Below, one piece after another: positions 34,142-46,000 of a stretch of DNA of 64,000 nt (position 1 is the first letter of the stretch; every line of letters begins with the position of its first letter). Source of the DNA: Gordionus sp. m RMFG-2023. Taxonomy: Eukaryota; Nematomorpha; Gordioida; Chordodea; Parachordodidae. The stretch lies in contig NC_088776.1 of NCBI RefSeq assembly GCF_954871325.1, positions 37,992,508-38,056,507 of the forward strand. The letters are read 5' to 3'. A program made the translations under genes and the position numbers. The notes beneath the pieces were generated by a model, which was not told where the DNA came from, did not search any database, and saw only the letters and a program-made list of their open reading frames with translations.

Positions 34142-35569
34142 CAGGGATATGAACCCTTCGACAAAAAAAGGTCCAGGTCCGGGTTCGGGTACAGGAATAA
34201 AATTTAAAAAAGAGACCGAGTTCAGGGAACATAAAAATAATGACTTAAAATAAGATTTTTTTCATTCATTTATTATTATACTTCAATATATACTTATTAT
34301 AATTCATAAATGTAATTTATATTTTAAATGTTTTATTCAATCGCATAATCATAATATCTTCTAAAATATTATCCTGGAGATTTCCATGTAAATTAGACAA
34401 TATATATTGCAACGATGAAAATTCATGTTCATCCCTTACCTAAAATAGATAGTTATCTTTATAATTATTGTATTTGTGTCGCCGGTACAACCATGAAGAT
34501 TCTAGATAAGTTATATAATTTTGGATATATTGAAGAATTTTCTTCCAGAATTTTAAAATATTTTGTATCCTTATTTATTCTCTTAACTTCTTAGAACTTT
34601 TCTATTAAAGATGCAATAGGCATTTTTTGATCCTCCTTTCTATCTGATAATTTGATTTTTTTTTCTCTATCTAAAAGTAAAATTTTAAGATCAGATGTTG
34701 CTAACATAATTATTATTACACTACAACCAGTAGATATTGTCTTACCTCTAATATATTGTAAATAATAGAGTTTTGCGTATGCCATAAATCCTTAAGATGG
34801 TCTTTAGCCATTTGTTTTTGCTCAATACTCAATAAAACTTGATATCGAGGATCTAAATATATAGAAGCGTATACAACACTATTTTGAAAATATTGTTGCT
34901 CGAATTTTCATGTTTTCTAATATTTCATATAAAAAGGACTGTAAATTTTTCTAAATCTAATCGGCATCTAATCCATATGTCATAAAAATAAAATAAACAT
35001 AATTCTGATTGTAATCTTAATATTGTTATTTTTAAAGGAACTAATACACCAGTGAGGTCCTTTATTTGTCACCAATCATCTTCCGCCAAAATGCTATACA
35101 TGCTCAATAAAATCATTACAGAGATCTTTCAAGCTTAATAATCGTTCTAGCATCATACAAATTGAGGACCAACGTGTTGTGCACTATCATTTAAATTAAA
35201 ATATTATTCCTTGCACTACAAAATAACCACTTTCAAAATAATCAACTTATTTCTATAACATAGCATATTAATTTACATAATAAAATATTATTACCAACAC
35301 TAGAAAATAATTTATGATATCAATCTCTAAATAAAATGGAAGTCCAGGAAGAAAATTGAAAGAAAAACGCAAGATAAAATAAATGATTCCACAAAAAAAA
35401 GTTAATAAAATTTAAAAAAATTTATATATTTTTTTTAAAAAAATATTTTTATTTTAAAAATTTTTTATGACATTTAGAACCCTTGGATCTTCTACTTTTA
35501 AAAAGGGTCCGGGTTCGGGTACAGCCAAAATACGAGAGTTCAGGGTCCGAGTTCGGGTTCACATCCCTG
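34142..35569 (-). mobile_element. Ac-like hAT transposon, 1.43 kb, internally decayed, with TIR and 8-bp duplication
   Basis: The ends are CAGGGATATGAACCC (left) and the complement of CAGGGATGTGAACCC (right), followed in both arms by GGTCCGGGTTCGGGTACAG-type words. The flanks AGTAAAAC (34134-34141) and ATTAAAAC (35570-35577) match at 7 of 8 positions, the size expected for hAT. Inside, the minus strand has RWSSICMMLERLLSLKDL near 35100-35160 and ASIYLDPRYQVLLSIEQKQM near 34800-34860, both typical of Ac/ZBED-type hAT transposases. Several stops and shifts, and a length about half of a full transposase, show that it is a dead, partly deleted copy. Confidence 0.88.
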
Positions 35570-35577
35570 ATTAAAAC

Positions 35578-38380
35578 TATAAGATATTGTTAGCCATAAT
35601 TAATTTATAGATGTTATCTTGATTTTATTTGTATATTTGCCAAAAATCTAGGTCGGAACACTGCTCGCGACACAAATGCTTTATCTGGCAATATTTTTAT
35701 CTTTTTTTAAAAATAATTATATTATCGGATAGTAAATATTTTAAACTAATATATATTTACATTATTGCTCTAATGGTATTAGGGAGAGTAATATCTGAGA
35801 AAATTTGACACTTTTATAAAGTAAGAGTGAAAATTATTAAAGATTTATATATCAATCCCTCAACTGTGAGATGCTATAGATCGCTTTGATAGCAATATAA
35901 TGGCTATTAAAAATTGTGACGTTCAAAAATCACTACATTTGAGGAATGAGTATTTTACTCATGATTATCTTATATCAGATCATTCAATATAACGACAGGA
36001 TGACCAATTGTTTCAACAAAGATCTGTTCTCTTTTAGAATACATTCTATCGAATATTCCTTCTATAAATAAAAATATCAATATTTTATACCTTTATTATT
36101 CACACATTTTTGTCAGTTATAATTGATAATTCAATAAAAGTGAACTTGGATAGTAATGTAGGAATATATTGTAATATATAATTTATACATTATGAAGTAT
36201 TATATTAGGCAATTAGATATGGTTATAATGATTATATATATTTATGATTGATATAATATTGGGTGAGGTTTACTACCTAACACCCATAGCATCAATTATA
36301 TATATAATTTCCGCATTCAATTCCATGTGATTAACAACTTTGTGAATTTATATATTAAAGATATAATAAATCTGTTAATGTATAATTTAATATAAGCGAA
36401 GCGGATTAGTTTAAAATTGAACATTTAATTTATCAACAGCAATGGGATATAACCATATTTAGCTATTAATTAAAGTTTGACGGTTGTTGTGTTAGTTTCG
36501 AACAGAATCAAAAGCTTTCTATCTTAATTATTTTCAAAGAACAATAGTTTGGAATGAAAATATTTTAAGCTTCATAAAGGATAAAAGTCCAGGACATTTA
36601 TGTCCGGGATTTCTTTGAGGTTTAACTATACCGTAGAAATTTTGAATGAAAAGTAATTTTCATTTTTATGCGCTTTGAATATAACCTCTCACAATCCTGT
36701 TATGATTACTAACTGGTATTTACTCATTATCCAGCAAATGGGGGAAAGGACGATAGGGTTAATTAAATAGACTAATATTGTTTTTATATTATTAGAATAA
36801 TTTTTAAGCCACGCCTAATTGTCGCCGCGCCGAATTGTTGCAGCCCTGAATTAACACGCTTTGAGAAATTTGTTTAACTTCAAGCTTAAATTGAGATTTG
36901 AGTTTTTATTTAGATTATAACTTAGTTATCTTTTTGTGGTTGGTAAAATCGATTAAAGAATTAATAAGTTAGGCTATAACATCTTCGCAAACCAATTATT
37001 TTAGAACTTCCATATTCTCTATTCTAGCATGCCATTTTTTTATTTTCTCATTTTACCAGTGATTTCTTCCCCATCATCTACCAAAAAGATTAAAGCAATA
37101 AAATTTAATAATTAAGTACTACTTAATGGTTTATATAAGTTTTCAGAATTTATGTTTTCACAATCTTGACTCACTTCACGCTAATATATCAAATAGTTTT
37201 CATTTTGTTTATAACCCAGTTGATTTTTTGTAATTCGCTAAACATCGAGTAGTTAATAAGTACTAGATAATCTTTAAATATTAGCACAAACCAGATATTT
37301 TGTGTATGCTTGATGCTAATTTTTACTTATTTAGCTAATAACTTTTTTTTCTTTATACTGACTATAACAGATTAACTAATATATAATTAGACACAATGTT
37401 TTAACGTATTTATCTTATATACAATCTCAGCACTGCTTTTATTATACTAAACACCTGTTTAATAGGTGCTGATGATAGCATGTTATAAAGCCAAATTCGA
37501 GTTGATTTTTAAAAGCGATTCAATTAAGATTTTAGCCAAAATAAGATTATATAGCCATGAGATTCGGTAAATAGAGGTCCAATTTTTTATGGCATTATTG
37601 AGCGAAATCTCAAGGCTTACAGAATATTAATTTGTTAATCAGGTCATTTATAAAAGTTGACCCAAGTCTGACTTTTTAACAACTCTATTATTGGAAAAGT
37701 TTTCGTTTAGATCGTAAAAGAGAATTTATTTATACAAAAAAAATATATATAAGTAATATTTATTCAATGTACAAACGTAAAACAACTAAAATAGTATGTC
37801 TTAGTTCAAAATATGTTTAGCCTGGGCTAAAGAAAAATAAGTTTCAAAGTTACATATTAGTAATTTAAAGTTATTTATTTTTTATTGTGTTAAGCGTTAA
37901 TATAAATGCCCATTTAGATAATGACGGTTTAAGGAGATAATGTTATGATATATTAAATTAAACTTTGATATCATGTAAATTGGACATATTAAACGTTATT
38001 TATATGATATATGTACACATATTATTTGAGAGAAAAACACATATATTCATTATTAAATTTTTATATCAATAGTTAACAATAAAAGACTTTATTCACATTC
38101 TAAAATACTATTACCAAAGACAATCGACTTATTATTTTATCATTGCAAGGTTCTCAACATCAACACTTGTCAATACATATGACAAACCAGAACACGGCCC
38201 TATCCTTCAATGAATTATAACTATCGTTTTAGATAATATTTATTCATTCTTCCTACTTTTGTGCTAGCTATATATGGTGAGGTGCTGCCTAGTATGTTTG
38301 TGTCTTAATAAAATATATTTTAATAGATAAGCATAGGAATATAAAATAATTTATATTAGTTTGGGAGCCAACCCCCGAAA
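35578..38380. other. AT-rich spacer with repeat relics, no gene seen
   Basis: No coding frame was recognised. 36893-37020 and 37190-37305 share loosely ordered words (TTATAAC-TAGTT, then GCAAACCA or GCACAAACCA) and may be an old direct duplication. A small hairpin (CCAGGACATTTATGTCCGGG) lies near 36590. A patch at 36810-36850 is G/C-rich (GTCGCCGCGCCG) without an identifiable function. Confidence 0.45.
37488..37690. repeat. About 200-bp interspersed repeat, copy 1
   Basis: Shares an ordered set of blocks with 46316-46515: GTTATAAA, CGAGTTGATTTTTAAAA (GAGTCGATTTTTAAAA in the other copy), ATTTTAGCC, GCCATGAGATT (GCCTCGAGATT in the other copy), and a terminal TTTATAAAA...GACTTTTTAAC / GATTTTGCAAC stretch. 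The end blocks are partly self-complementary, so it is probably a MITE. Confidence 0.55.
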
Positions 38381-38384
38381 AATA

Positions 38385-38445
38385 TTTAACTGCCCCCCCC
38401 CTCCCATTCTCACCTGAATAAATCCTGGCTATGACATTGTCTTCT
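38385..38445 (-). mobile_element. hAT-type MITE end
   Basis: On the minus strand this reads GTCATAGCCAGGATTTATTC and then a G-rich tract (C run 38393-38402 on plus). It is very similar to the reverse complement of 39640-39692 (CATAGTAACCAAGATTTATC, then GGGGGAGGG). Both look like ends of a hAT-derived MITE family related to the CATAGGCGTAGCCAGG elements. Partner ends were not identified. Confidence 0.45.
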
Positions 38446-39718
38446 CACTGTCACTACCTCCTGTCCACTATCAAATCAAAATTAGCAAACGGGGAAATCT
38501 AAATTAAACCCTTCTACCTCCTCCAGCTTCAATAACTATCTTGAATCATTTCTAAATCGGGTTACATTATTAGGGAGGTACCATTTATATTTTTGGATGA
38601 AATAGGGAAGATTAAGCTTTAAAAATTTATATAAATCTTGTATTATAGACCTGATTACTAAACATTGATCAAATTTTCTATATATTGCATACAATCAGTC
38701 ATTTAAAATAAAAAAAAATTAACCGCCAAATAAAGAAATTATTATTATTTAGGCTATATCCTAAATGCCAATATATGAATCAAGCAATTTGCGCGAATCT
38801 AGCGAGAAAAAAAATATAAGCCATTTTTAATGGAAAATTAAAATATTGGCTTAAATGAATATTTCTGATTCCCGCAAATTACGTGATTCTTATAAATTTT
38901 ACGATTTGTAAAACTTTAATCTTTCCATCATTAAAGTTTTGTAATTTGCATAATTATTGCAACAAAGATGGCAAATGAATACCAACTTATGGAAAATATT
39001 AGGTCACATAGATGTCTATGGTGCAACAGCCACCTAAAATATAGAGATACAACAGCTAGCAAAGTCAAATGAGAAGAAATATAGAAGAAGTTTGATCTTA
39101 ATTTCTAACAAATTAAGAAAAAGTTTGTTGGTATTAAAAAATTCAACAATGCTCTATTTAAGAAATCGGGCTTTATATTATTAATTTAATACTTCCAAAA
39201 AATTCAGGACCATATTTATAATAATCCTCTGATTATTATATTAGAATTATATTAATTTCTATAAATCGAAATTAATTTCTGATATTAATTCCTATAAATG
39301 TTGGTATTAATATAAATAGCATTTGACAATAATTTAATGTAACTAAGAGCTTGATACTTAGGCCATTATAATTTAACGGCAAATTTTAGAAGGAGGTTTG
39401 CCTCCAGTAAATTTTCTATCACGTAGACTCTGGCTAATACTGCACTGGTTAAAGCACTAATAGGCATTAATAATATCGAAACATTGGCATCCATTTTAGA
39501 ATTAATGTTTCCAACTGTTTAATAACTTTATTTGAGTGGATATAATTAAAAGGAAAATTGAAATAATTATATGAAAATAAAAAATCAAAATATAATTTTT
39601 CATTGGAGGGAACGGCCAAGGTCGGTCATTTAGGGATTTGGGGAAATCAATTTCATAACCCTCCCCCATATTCGGATAAATCTTGGTTACTATGAGATAA
39701 TTTTTAATAGCTTGAAAT
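38446..39718. other. Region upstream of the DDX54 gene, no gene seen
   Basis: AT-rich. No first exon of the downstream helicase gene could be recognised here, although a non-coding or very short first exon is possible. A second hAT-type MITE end lies at 39640-39692. No convincing TATA or initiator arrangement stands out against the AT-rich background. Confidence 0.4.
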
Positions 39719-39873
39719 TGGGGGCGTCACTAGCCTTTACAATTTCAGGGGGTTCAAATATTTTCAAAAGACCTCTTTTTTGCTAACATTTTCAAAATAA
39801 TTTTTTTTCGGGTATAAAAAATTTTCAGGGAACTCTTAAAATTTTTAAGGGGCTTGAGCTAGTGACACTACTA
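39719..39873. mobile_element. 155-bp hAT-type MITE with perfect 8-bp target duplication
   Basis: CTTGAAAT stands immediately on both sides (39711-39718 and 39874-39881). The ends are imperfect inverted repeats sharing GTCACTAGC: TGGGGGCGTCACTAGCC on the left, and TAGTAGTGTCACTAGC when the right end is reverse-complemented. Inner arms add AATTTCAGGG and CCCTGAAAAT words. No coding capacity. A perfect duplication implies a recent insertion, about 165 bp before the first recognised exon of the helicase gene. Confidence 0.85.
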
Positions 39874-40036
39874 CTTGAAATCATTATTATATGTATTCAG
39901 AGATTTGAGCCATTTAATTTATTTACCCTTTTGTAGTTAGGTTAAGTAAAATTTTGAAATGATCAAGAAAAAAAATTATAAATGTATATTATTATTATAC
40001 TTTTTATATTATATAATTTTCAAAATAGCTTCTCAG

Positions 40037-40073
40037 AAAAATAAAAATAGATCTATAGGATTTGAAAGCATGG
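40037..40073 (+). CDS. DDX54: DDX54 exon 1 as seen (may be internal)
   Basis: Encodes [13 protein letters not shown], equivalent to the KKKKSGGFQSMG stretch just before the helicase core of human DDX54. It is preceded by a possible acceptor TTCTCAG and followed by G|GTAAAA. A missing upstream exon probably carries the true start codon, since the family normally has about 100 residues before this point. Confidence 0.8.
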
Positions 40074-43000
40074 GTAAAAAATATTTTCTTTTTTTAACCA
40101 AGATGTAATTTGTAACAGGGTTTAGCTGGCCATTATACAAAGGAATTCAATTTAAAGGATATAAAATTCCAACACCTATTCAACGAAAAGTTTTTCTAAA
40201 TTTTATATTATTATAAAGTTATATTTAGGTAATTCCATTAATATTAAGTGGCAAAGATATTATAGCCACATCCAGAACTGGAAGTGGAAAAACTGCTGCA
40301 TTTTTGTTGCCAATTTTGCAGAAGATAAATGATAATAAGTCTTTAAAAAATAATAAAAGAGATAAAAATATTGATCAAAATGAATTTACAAGGAACAAAG
40401 TTAATGGGACAATAGGCTCTTCAATAAAGGCAATAATAATTTCACCTACCAGAGAATTGGCTGTTCAGACTTTTAAATTTGCTAAAGAAGTTAATAGATA
40501 CATAATTCTCTTGCAATATATATTATTTTATTACCCTTAAATGCATTTTTTTAGTGTATACATAAATAAAATAATCTTACTATCTTTTATTTATACTTTA
40601 TTTGTTCTTTTCATGCTATTAATATGAATTTATCTGATTAGATATAATATAATTTTTAGTTTGCAAAATTTACTGTAGTAAAGTCAGCCTTAATACTTGG
40701 CGGTGATAGCATGGAAGGTCAATTTTCGCTATTACATGGTAGTGCACCTGAAGACTTACCAGACATCATTATTGCCACTCCAGGAAGATTGTTACATTTA
40801 TTGGTGGAAATGAAAGTTGGCAGATTGTATAATGTTAAATTTTTGGTTTTGGATGAAGCTGATAGGTTTGAACTATCATTTTATTAAATTTTATAGAATT
40901 TACTCTAATAAAATATTACTATAATAAAATATTACTATAATAAAATAAATATAACTAATAATGCATGACATAAATGTAGTCAGGTATTCCCCTCCAAATA
41001 TGTCTGTTTTTAATTATCTCTTACACCCCTCTTCCCTCAAAAAAAGTATACTATATGCTACTAAACAATTGTTAAAAAATTTAAATTAATATTCACTATA
41101 ATTCAAAAATTCAGAAAAAAATATTTTAATTATAAATAGATTTTTTAAATGTAACCTGGTTTAGGGCCTGAAATGGGTGGGTCTAAGGCCAAATAAAATA
41201 TATAGGGAAAGGAAAAAGCACATTCTCTTAAAATTTTAGCTAGACCTATGGTACATCATCATTAAAATATCAACTAATATTTCATAAATTTATCAATAAA
41301 CTGATTTAATTTATTATCATTAAATAATTGTGTGTTTGTGTAGTTATAACTTATCATTTAAATAAAAATACATTACATATTTTCCTCAAATATAGTAATA
41401 ATATTATTTGTTGAAGCATATTTGCATCTATGTTAAAAATCATTCTTATATAGTTATTTATTATTTTACTTGCTGTATTATAAAAACTTGCTGAGAAAGA
41501 AATATTATTTTTAAAAACTTTGGGTAATATTTTTACAATTTACATTAAGACTTCTAATAATTTTTTTAAAATTTATTTATATTTTTTTTAAATATCAAAT
41601 TTCACTATTGAAAGTATTTGGAATCTATCAACTACACATATTTTGAACAGTTATTTTATATTTGTCAATTTTTATTACCCAACAAAATTCATTGAAGTTG
41701 CAATTAGATGCATTTTTTAAATATTAAATTTATAATTGATTTGTTTATTTTTTAACAGAGTTGTTAAAAGATTCTTTATTATCAATGGGGTGCCACAAAA
41801 ATTGAGTATTATATTATTTAATTTCTTTTCAGAGATTGTCTAGAAATATTTATCTAAAAATTATGATATATTTTTTAAATTAATATAAATAAAAAAATAT
41901 ATAATATAAAATTTACCATATTGTCATCTTCAATTGTGTAAAATAAAATTTATCTCGTTTTTTTTAATGAAATAAACCCAGACATATTATTTATTGAATG
42001 AATTAAATTTGAATATTATTATTTATAATATAAAAAAACAAAATAAAATTATAGCAAAATGTATCTAAAATAACATATCTTTAAAATATTATCTAGATGC
42101 AGATAACAAACATGTATCTAGATATCGATATAACATTTTTATATCTAGATACATAAACAACTCTGTTATTTCATATTTTTATACATTCATAGAATAAATA
42201 ATAAATAGATTTTCCATTTTGGAGTCATTTATCATGAAAAAAAAATCTAAACAAATAAGAATGCAGTGAAAACCCTAAATTCATATTTTCCTTCATGTTT
42301 ATTAAGAAATTAATCCAATTTCATATCCTGTGATTTTCATTCTTTAGAAAACTAAAATTAAAAGATTGGTGTAATTTATGAAGTTTAAAAAATTTGTTAA
42401 TTATCAAAAAAAGTTATTAAAAATTTTTCAGGTATATTGATTTCTAAAAAATAAAAGATATATTTTTATAGAATTTTTTTTTTATATTCTCATTTTCCCT
42501 CAAACTTGCATCTAAAACATAAAAAAAAAACTATGTTCAAAAGCTTTAACATTTTCTTAATTTATTTTCTTTGTTAGCCTTCTTTTCTTCTCGTCTTCAA
42601 TGCGAGGAGGTCATAAGTAAGCTATGCCTTCTATTTCTTCCACAGTCCTCAACACAAAGAAACTTTCTCTCTTTTGGCTAACCTTAAGAAATTGGTGAAG
42701 ACTAATCGCTTTTATGAAGACACTCCACCTCAACTACTTGGGATACAACTCTAGCCATAAATAGCTTGAAGATACCCCTAGTGCTAATCTTGGTTTTTTG
42801 CTATCTAATATGGATCTTATAGTGACCATATCTAGGTTGTGACCTATGTATACCCCATAAATGTAAAGGATATGGCAAAAAATCCGTCAGTAAAGGCTAA
42901 CATGGTCTAACCTGTTTATATTCTAAAGGATGGTTCAGTCACTATAGAGCTATTAACTCTTTAATATTGAACAAATTAGTGTTGACCAACTATCCAAACC

Positions 43001-46000
43001 TCCTGGAACCCGTTCACTTATCCCTGTCTGATGGAAAAAGATCATATGAGCTCAATCCCCTTGGTTTAGAGGATAACACCTTATTTGGGATTTCACTTGT
43101 GTCTCCCAATTTTCCTCTAACCTAAACATCGATCCAATTATTACAACTGAAAGGTCAAAATTTAGAAAGTACCACAATTTTACAGATTTTCATTTTATAT
43201 TAATAGATATTTCTACCATTGGCACCCTAGGTATCTTAAATTTTAGGTAAAAAAAAATTTCAAATTAATGATGATCATGGAGCCTCTTTTAAAATGTTAT
43301 GCAATCAACACAAGTTGCCATGTTCCAAGGCAACCATTTTAGTTTCCTAGGATCTCCATGGGAGCTTATTTTTGTTCTCCCTCCCATTTATAAGAGAGTC
43401 ATTCCATATCAAATCAATCACTTTACAACCCGGCCATCTTTGATTTTGTTAAAATTTGGTATATAAATTAATGAAGTGTTGTAATTGACGAATCCAAAAT
43501 ATTAACCCCTTAACTCTATTTGAACCAGAGATATAGGATCTTAAAGTGGCTCTGCTTGACCTTTTTTCGAAAAAAAATAATTTTTTAAAATTGGGATAAC
43601 TTTAATATTAGATGTACTATATATATCTATCATGGCTCATTTTATAGCCATAAGTAAACTCTTCCACATATTTTAAATAAAATTAATTCTTAATTTATAA
43701 TTTTTTGTAAAATCGCCGTCAAAAATTTGTAATTAATTTTTTTTAATGTTAGTATAAATTTTTTCTCCATATTTCAGATTTGTAAAGAGTACCAAGAACT
43801 GTTCATATAAAAGTTAGTGGTAAAAAAAAGTTAAGTAGAAAAAATGCTCAAAATAAAAATACCGCTAGATGGCGAATAATTTTAAATAGCTTAAAACTTA
43901 ATTTTGAAAATATAAGTCAATCTACCTTTTTTTATATTCCATAATATATGGGTGAAAAAATGGCATTTTGGCACAAAAATAAAATTTCCGCTAGATAGCG
44001 CAAGTAATTTAAAATAAAAAATCTCATTTTTGTAAAATATGTCAGTAGATGTTTTTAATTCGACGATATTTATTGAATGTATTCATAGTAAAATTACTTA
44101 TCGTATAGAAGCTTAGTTATATTGATTTCCTTAAATTTAATTTGTATATGGCCATTTCAGATTCTTCACGAAATTATAAGTTCTTCCTGTAGTGGTCAAA
44201 AAGTCGACGACAGTTGGAATATCATTCTTCGAAAAAATAAGAATATCAGATTTTGAAGGATGATTAAAGGAATTTGAAGGTCCATTAGGGTGTAAAAATA
44301 TTACCTTTACCTTATCAGCACTAATAATCGCTAGAATATAGGCCACTCACCATTCATTATCATAAAAGATTTTATATTTTCCTCAGCGAATTTAAAGAAA
44401 TCGCAAGGAGATTTTATTTGATATTCATAATGTCGTTTTAAACTAGCCAGTGCAGCCAAGCGTTTCACAGTTTCCCCTATTCCATCGCAAGAACTTTTCC
44501 ATGCGCGGTAGCAAAGAAATACCGTTCTGCTAAGATAACAAAGTCTACCTGATGATAACATAAATTTATGAAATTTTCCCTGTTTTTATATTGGGCCGCG
44601 GACCTATCGGAATAATAATAAATGTATTTAGGATCTGATAAATAATAATTTTTTAGAAAGTTTATTAATTTTTTTGGAAATAATGAAATAAGCAGGTATT
44701 ATTTTCCAGCGACTCGGATATGACAACATAACTTATATGATTAAATGAATTATTAACTTTGTAATATATTACAAAGGGATGTAGGATGATCTGGGAAGTG
44801 GCCCAGGGATAGCTCTGTATTTCATCTTGAAATATTAAAGAGTAATTTTTAGAAAAATCACATATTACATTACCAAATGATGATCTTGCTCTAAATTGCT
44901 TTTAAGATTTTGGTGGTATTTGTTTTGCTGTTCAATAATAAAAGCATTGCTGATCAAAATAAATATTTTTTAAATAAGTAATATAGTTCTTATATTTGTC
45001 TTGTTTTAAGTTATTTACATGATTTTTTTTTACATGCTATTATAATATCGATTTAATATATTATGCTATTTTTAAATATATTTTTTAAAATTTAATAAAA
45101 TTTATTTATTGTTTTAAAAAAAAACTTTAACATTTAAAACTTTTGAAACAAGTTTTAGACACAAATTAATTTCCTAATTTATAGAGTGTTAAAAAATTTA
45201 TTAATAATACTTTTTTTTAAATTATGTCAAAATGTTTTTACAATAATTGCTGTAAATGAAATAACTATATAAGAAAGTTTTTAGACACATATGGAATTTT
45301 GTTACACTAATCATGATTACTATATAAATATATACACCTACTTTATTTAAAAAAAAAAAATAAAGGCTATTAGAATTAGGCTTTGCCCCTCAGATATCTT
45401 CCCTTGTTCAAGAACATCTACCTTCTCAAGCATCTTGCTCTTCTTTTTCCCTCAGGCAAACACTATTATTTTCTGCAACTTTTTCTTCTCAAATGGCCTC
45501 AAATTTTACTTCCTCCGTTGAAACCTCCTCTATTTTCCCTGATCTTCCTTCCCCCTTCGTTTTTGTCAAATGTGATGCTGAATACAGAATGAGTCCTGAA
45601 TTAAGCCTACAATTTTTAGCTTGCAAAGGCACAAATCAGTTGCACAGTGGGGATGGCACGGATAAAATTCATTGTTTGTTCCGGTTGATTGAAAGTTTTA
45701 TAAGTGAAAACTCTAATAAACAATCGCCAAAAGAAAAGGAAGTGGTAGGGAATATATTTAAAAATTCATTTCCAGATAGAAGGCCAGCAGCTAACTCGAT
45801 ATTCAATGAAAATAGTGACATAAATGATAAAAATACAAAAAAATATAGCATAGATGACGATAATAAACACTTTGGCTTGGATGCCCAAAAAGGCGATAAA
45901 AAATGGAAGATTTTAGTATTTTTGCCCACGAAATATCATGTCGATTATATCAGAGAGGTACCAATTTTTGGCATATGCTTTTTAGGGGAAAAATGAATTG

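Noticed and set aside
41757-41870. Candidate DDX54 exon after an AACAG acceptor
   Set aside because: None of its frames continues the helicase after DEADR. The exon at 45366 does so exactly and completes the split Arg codon.
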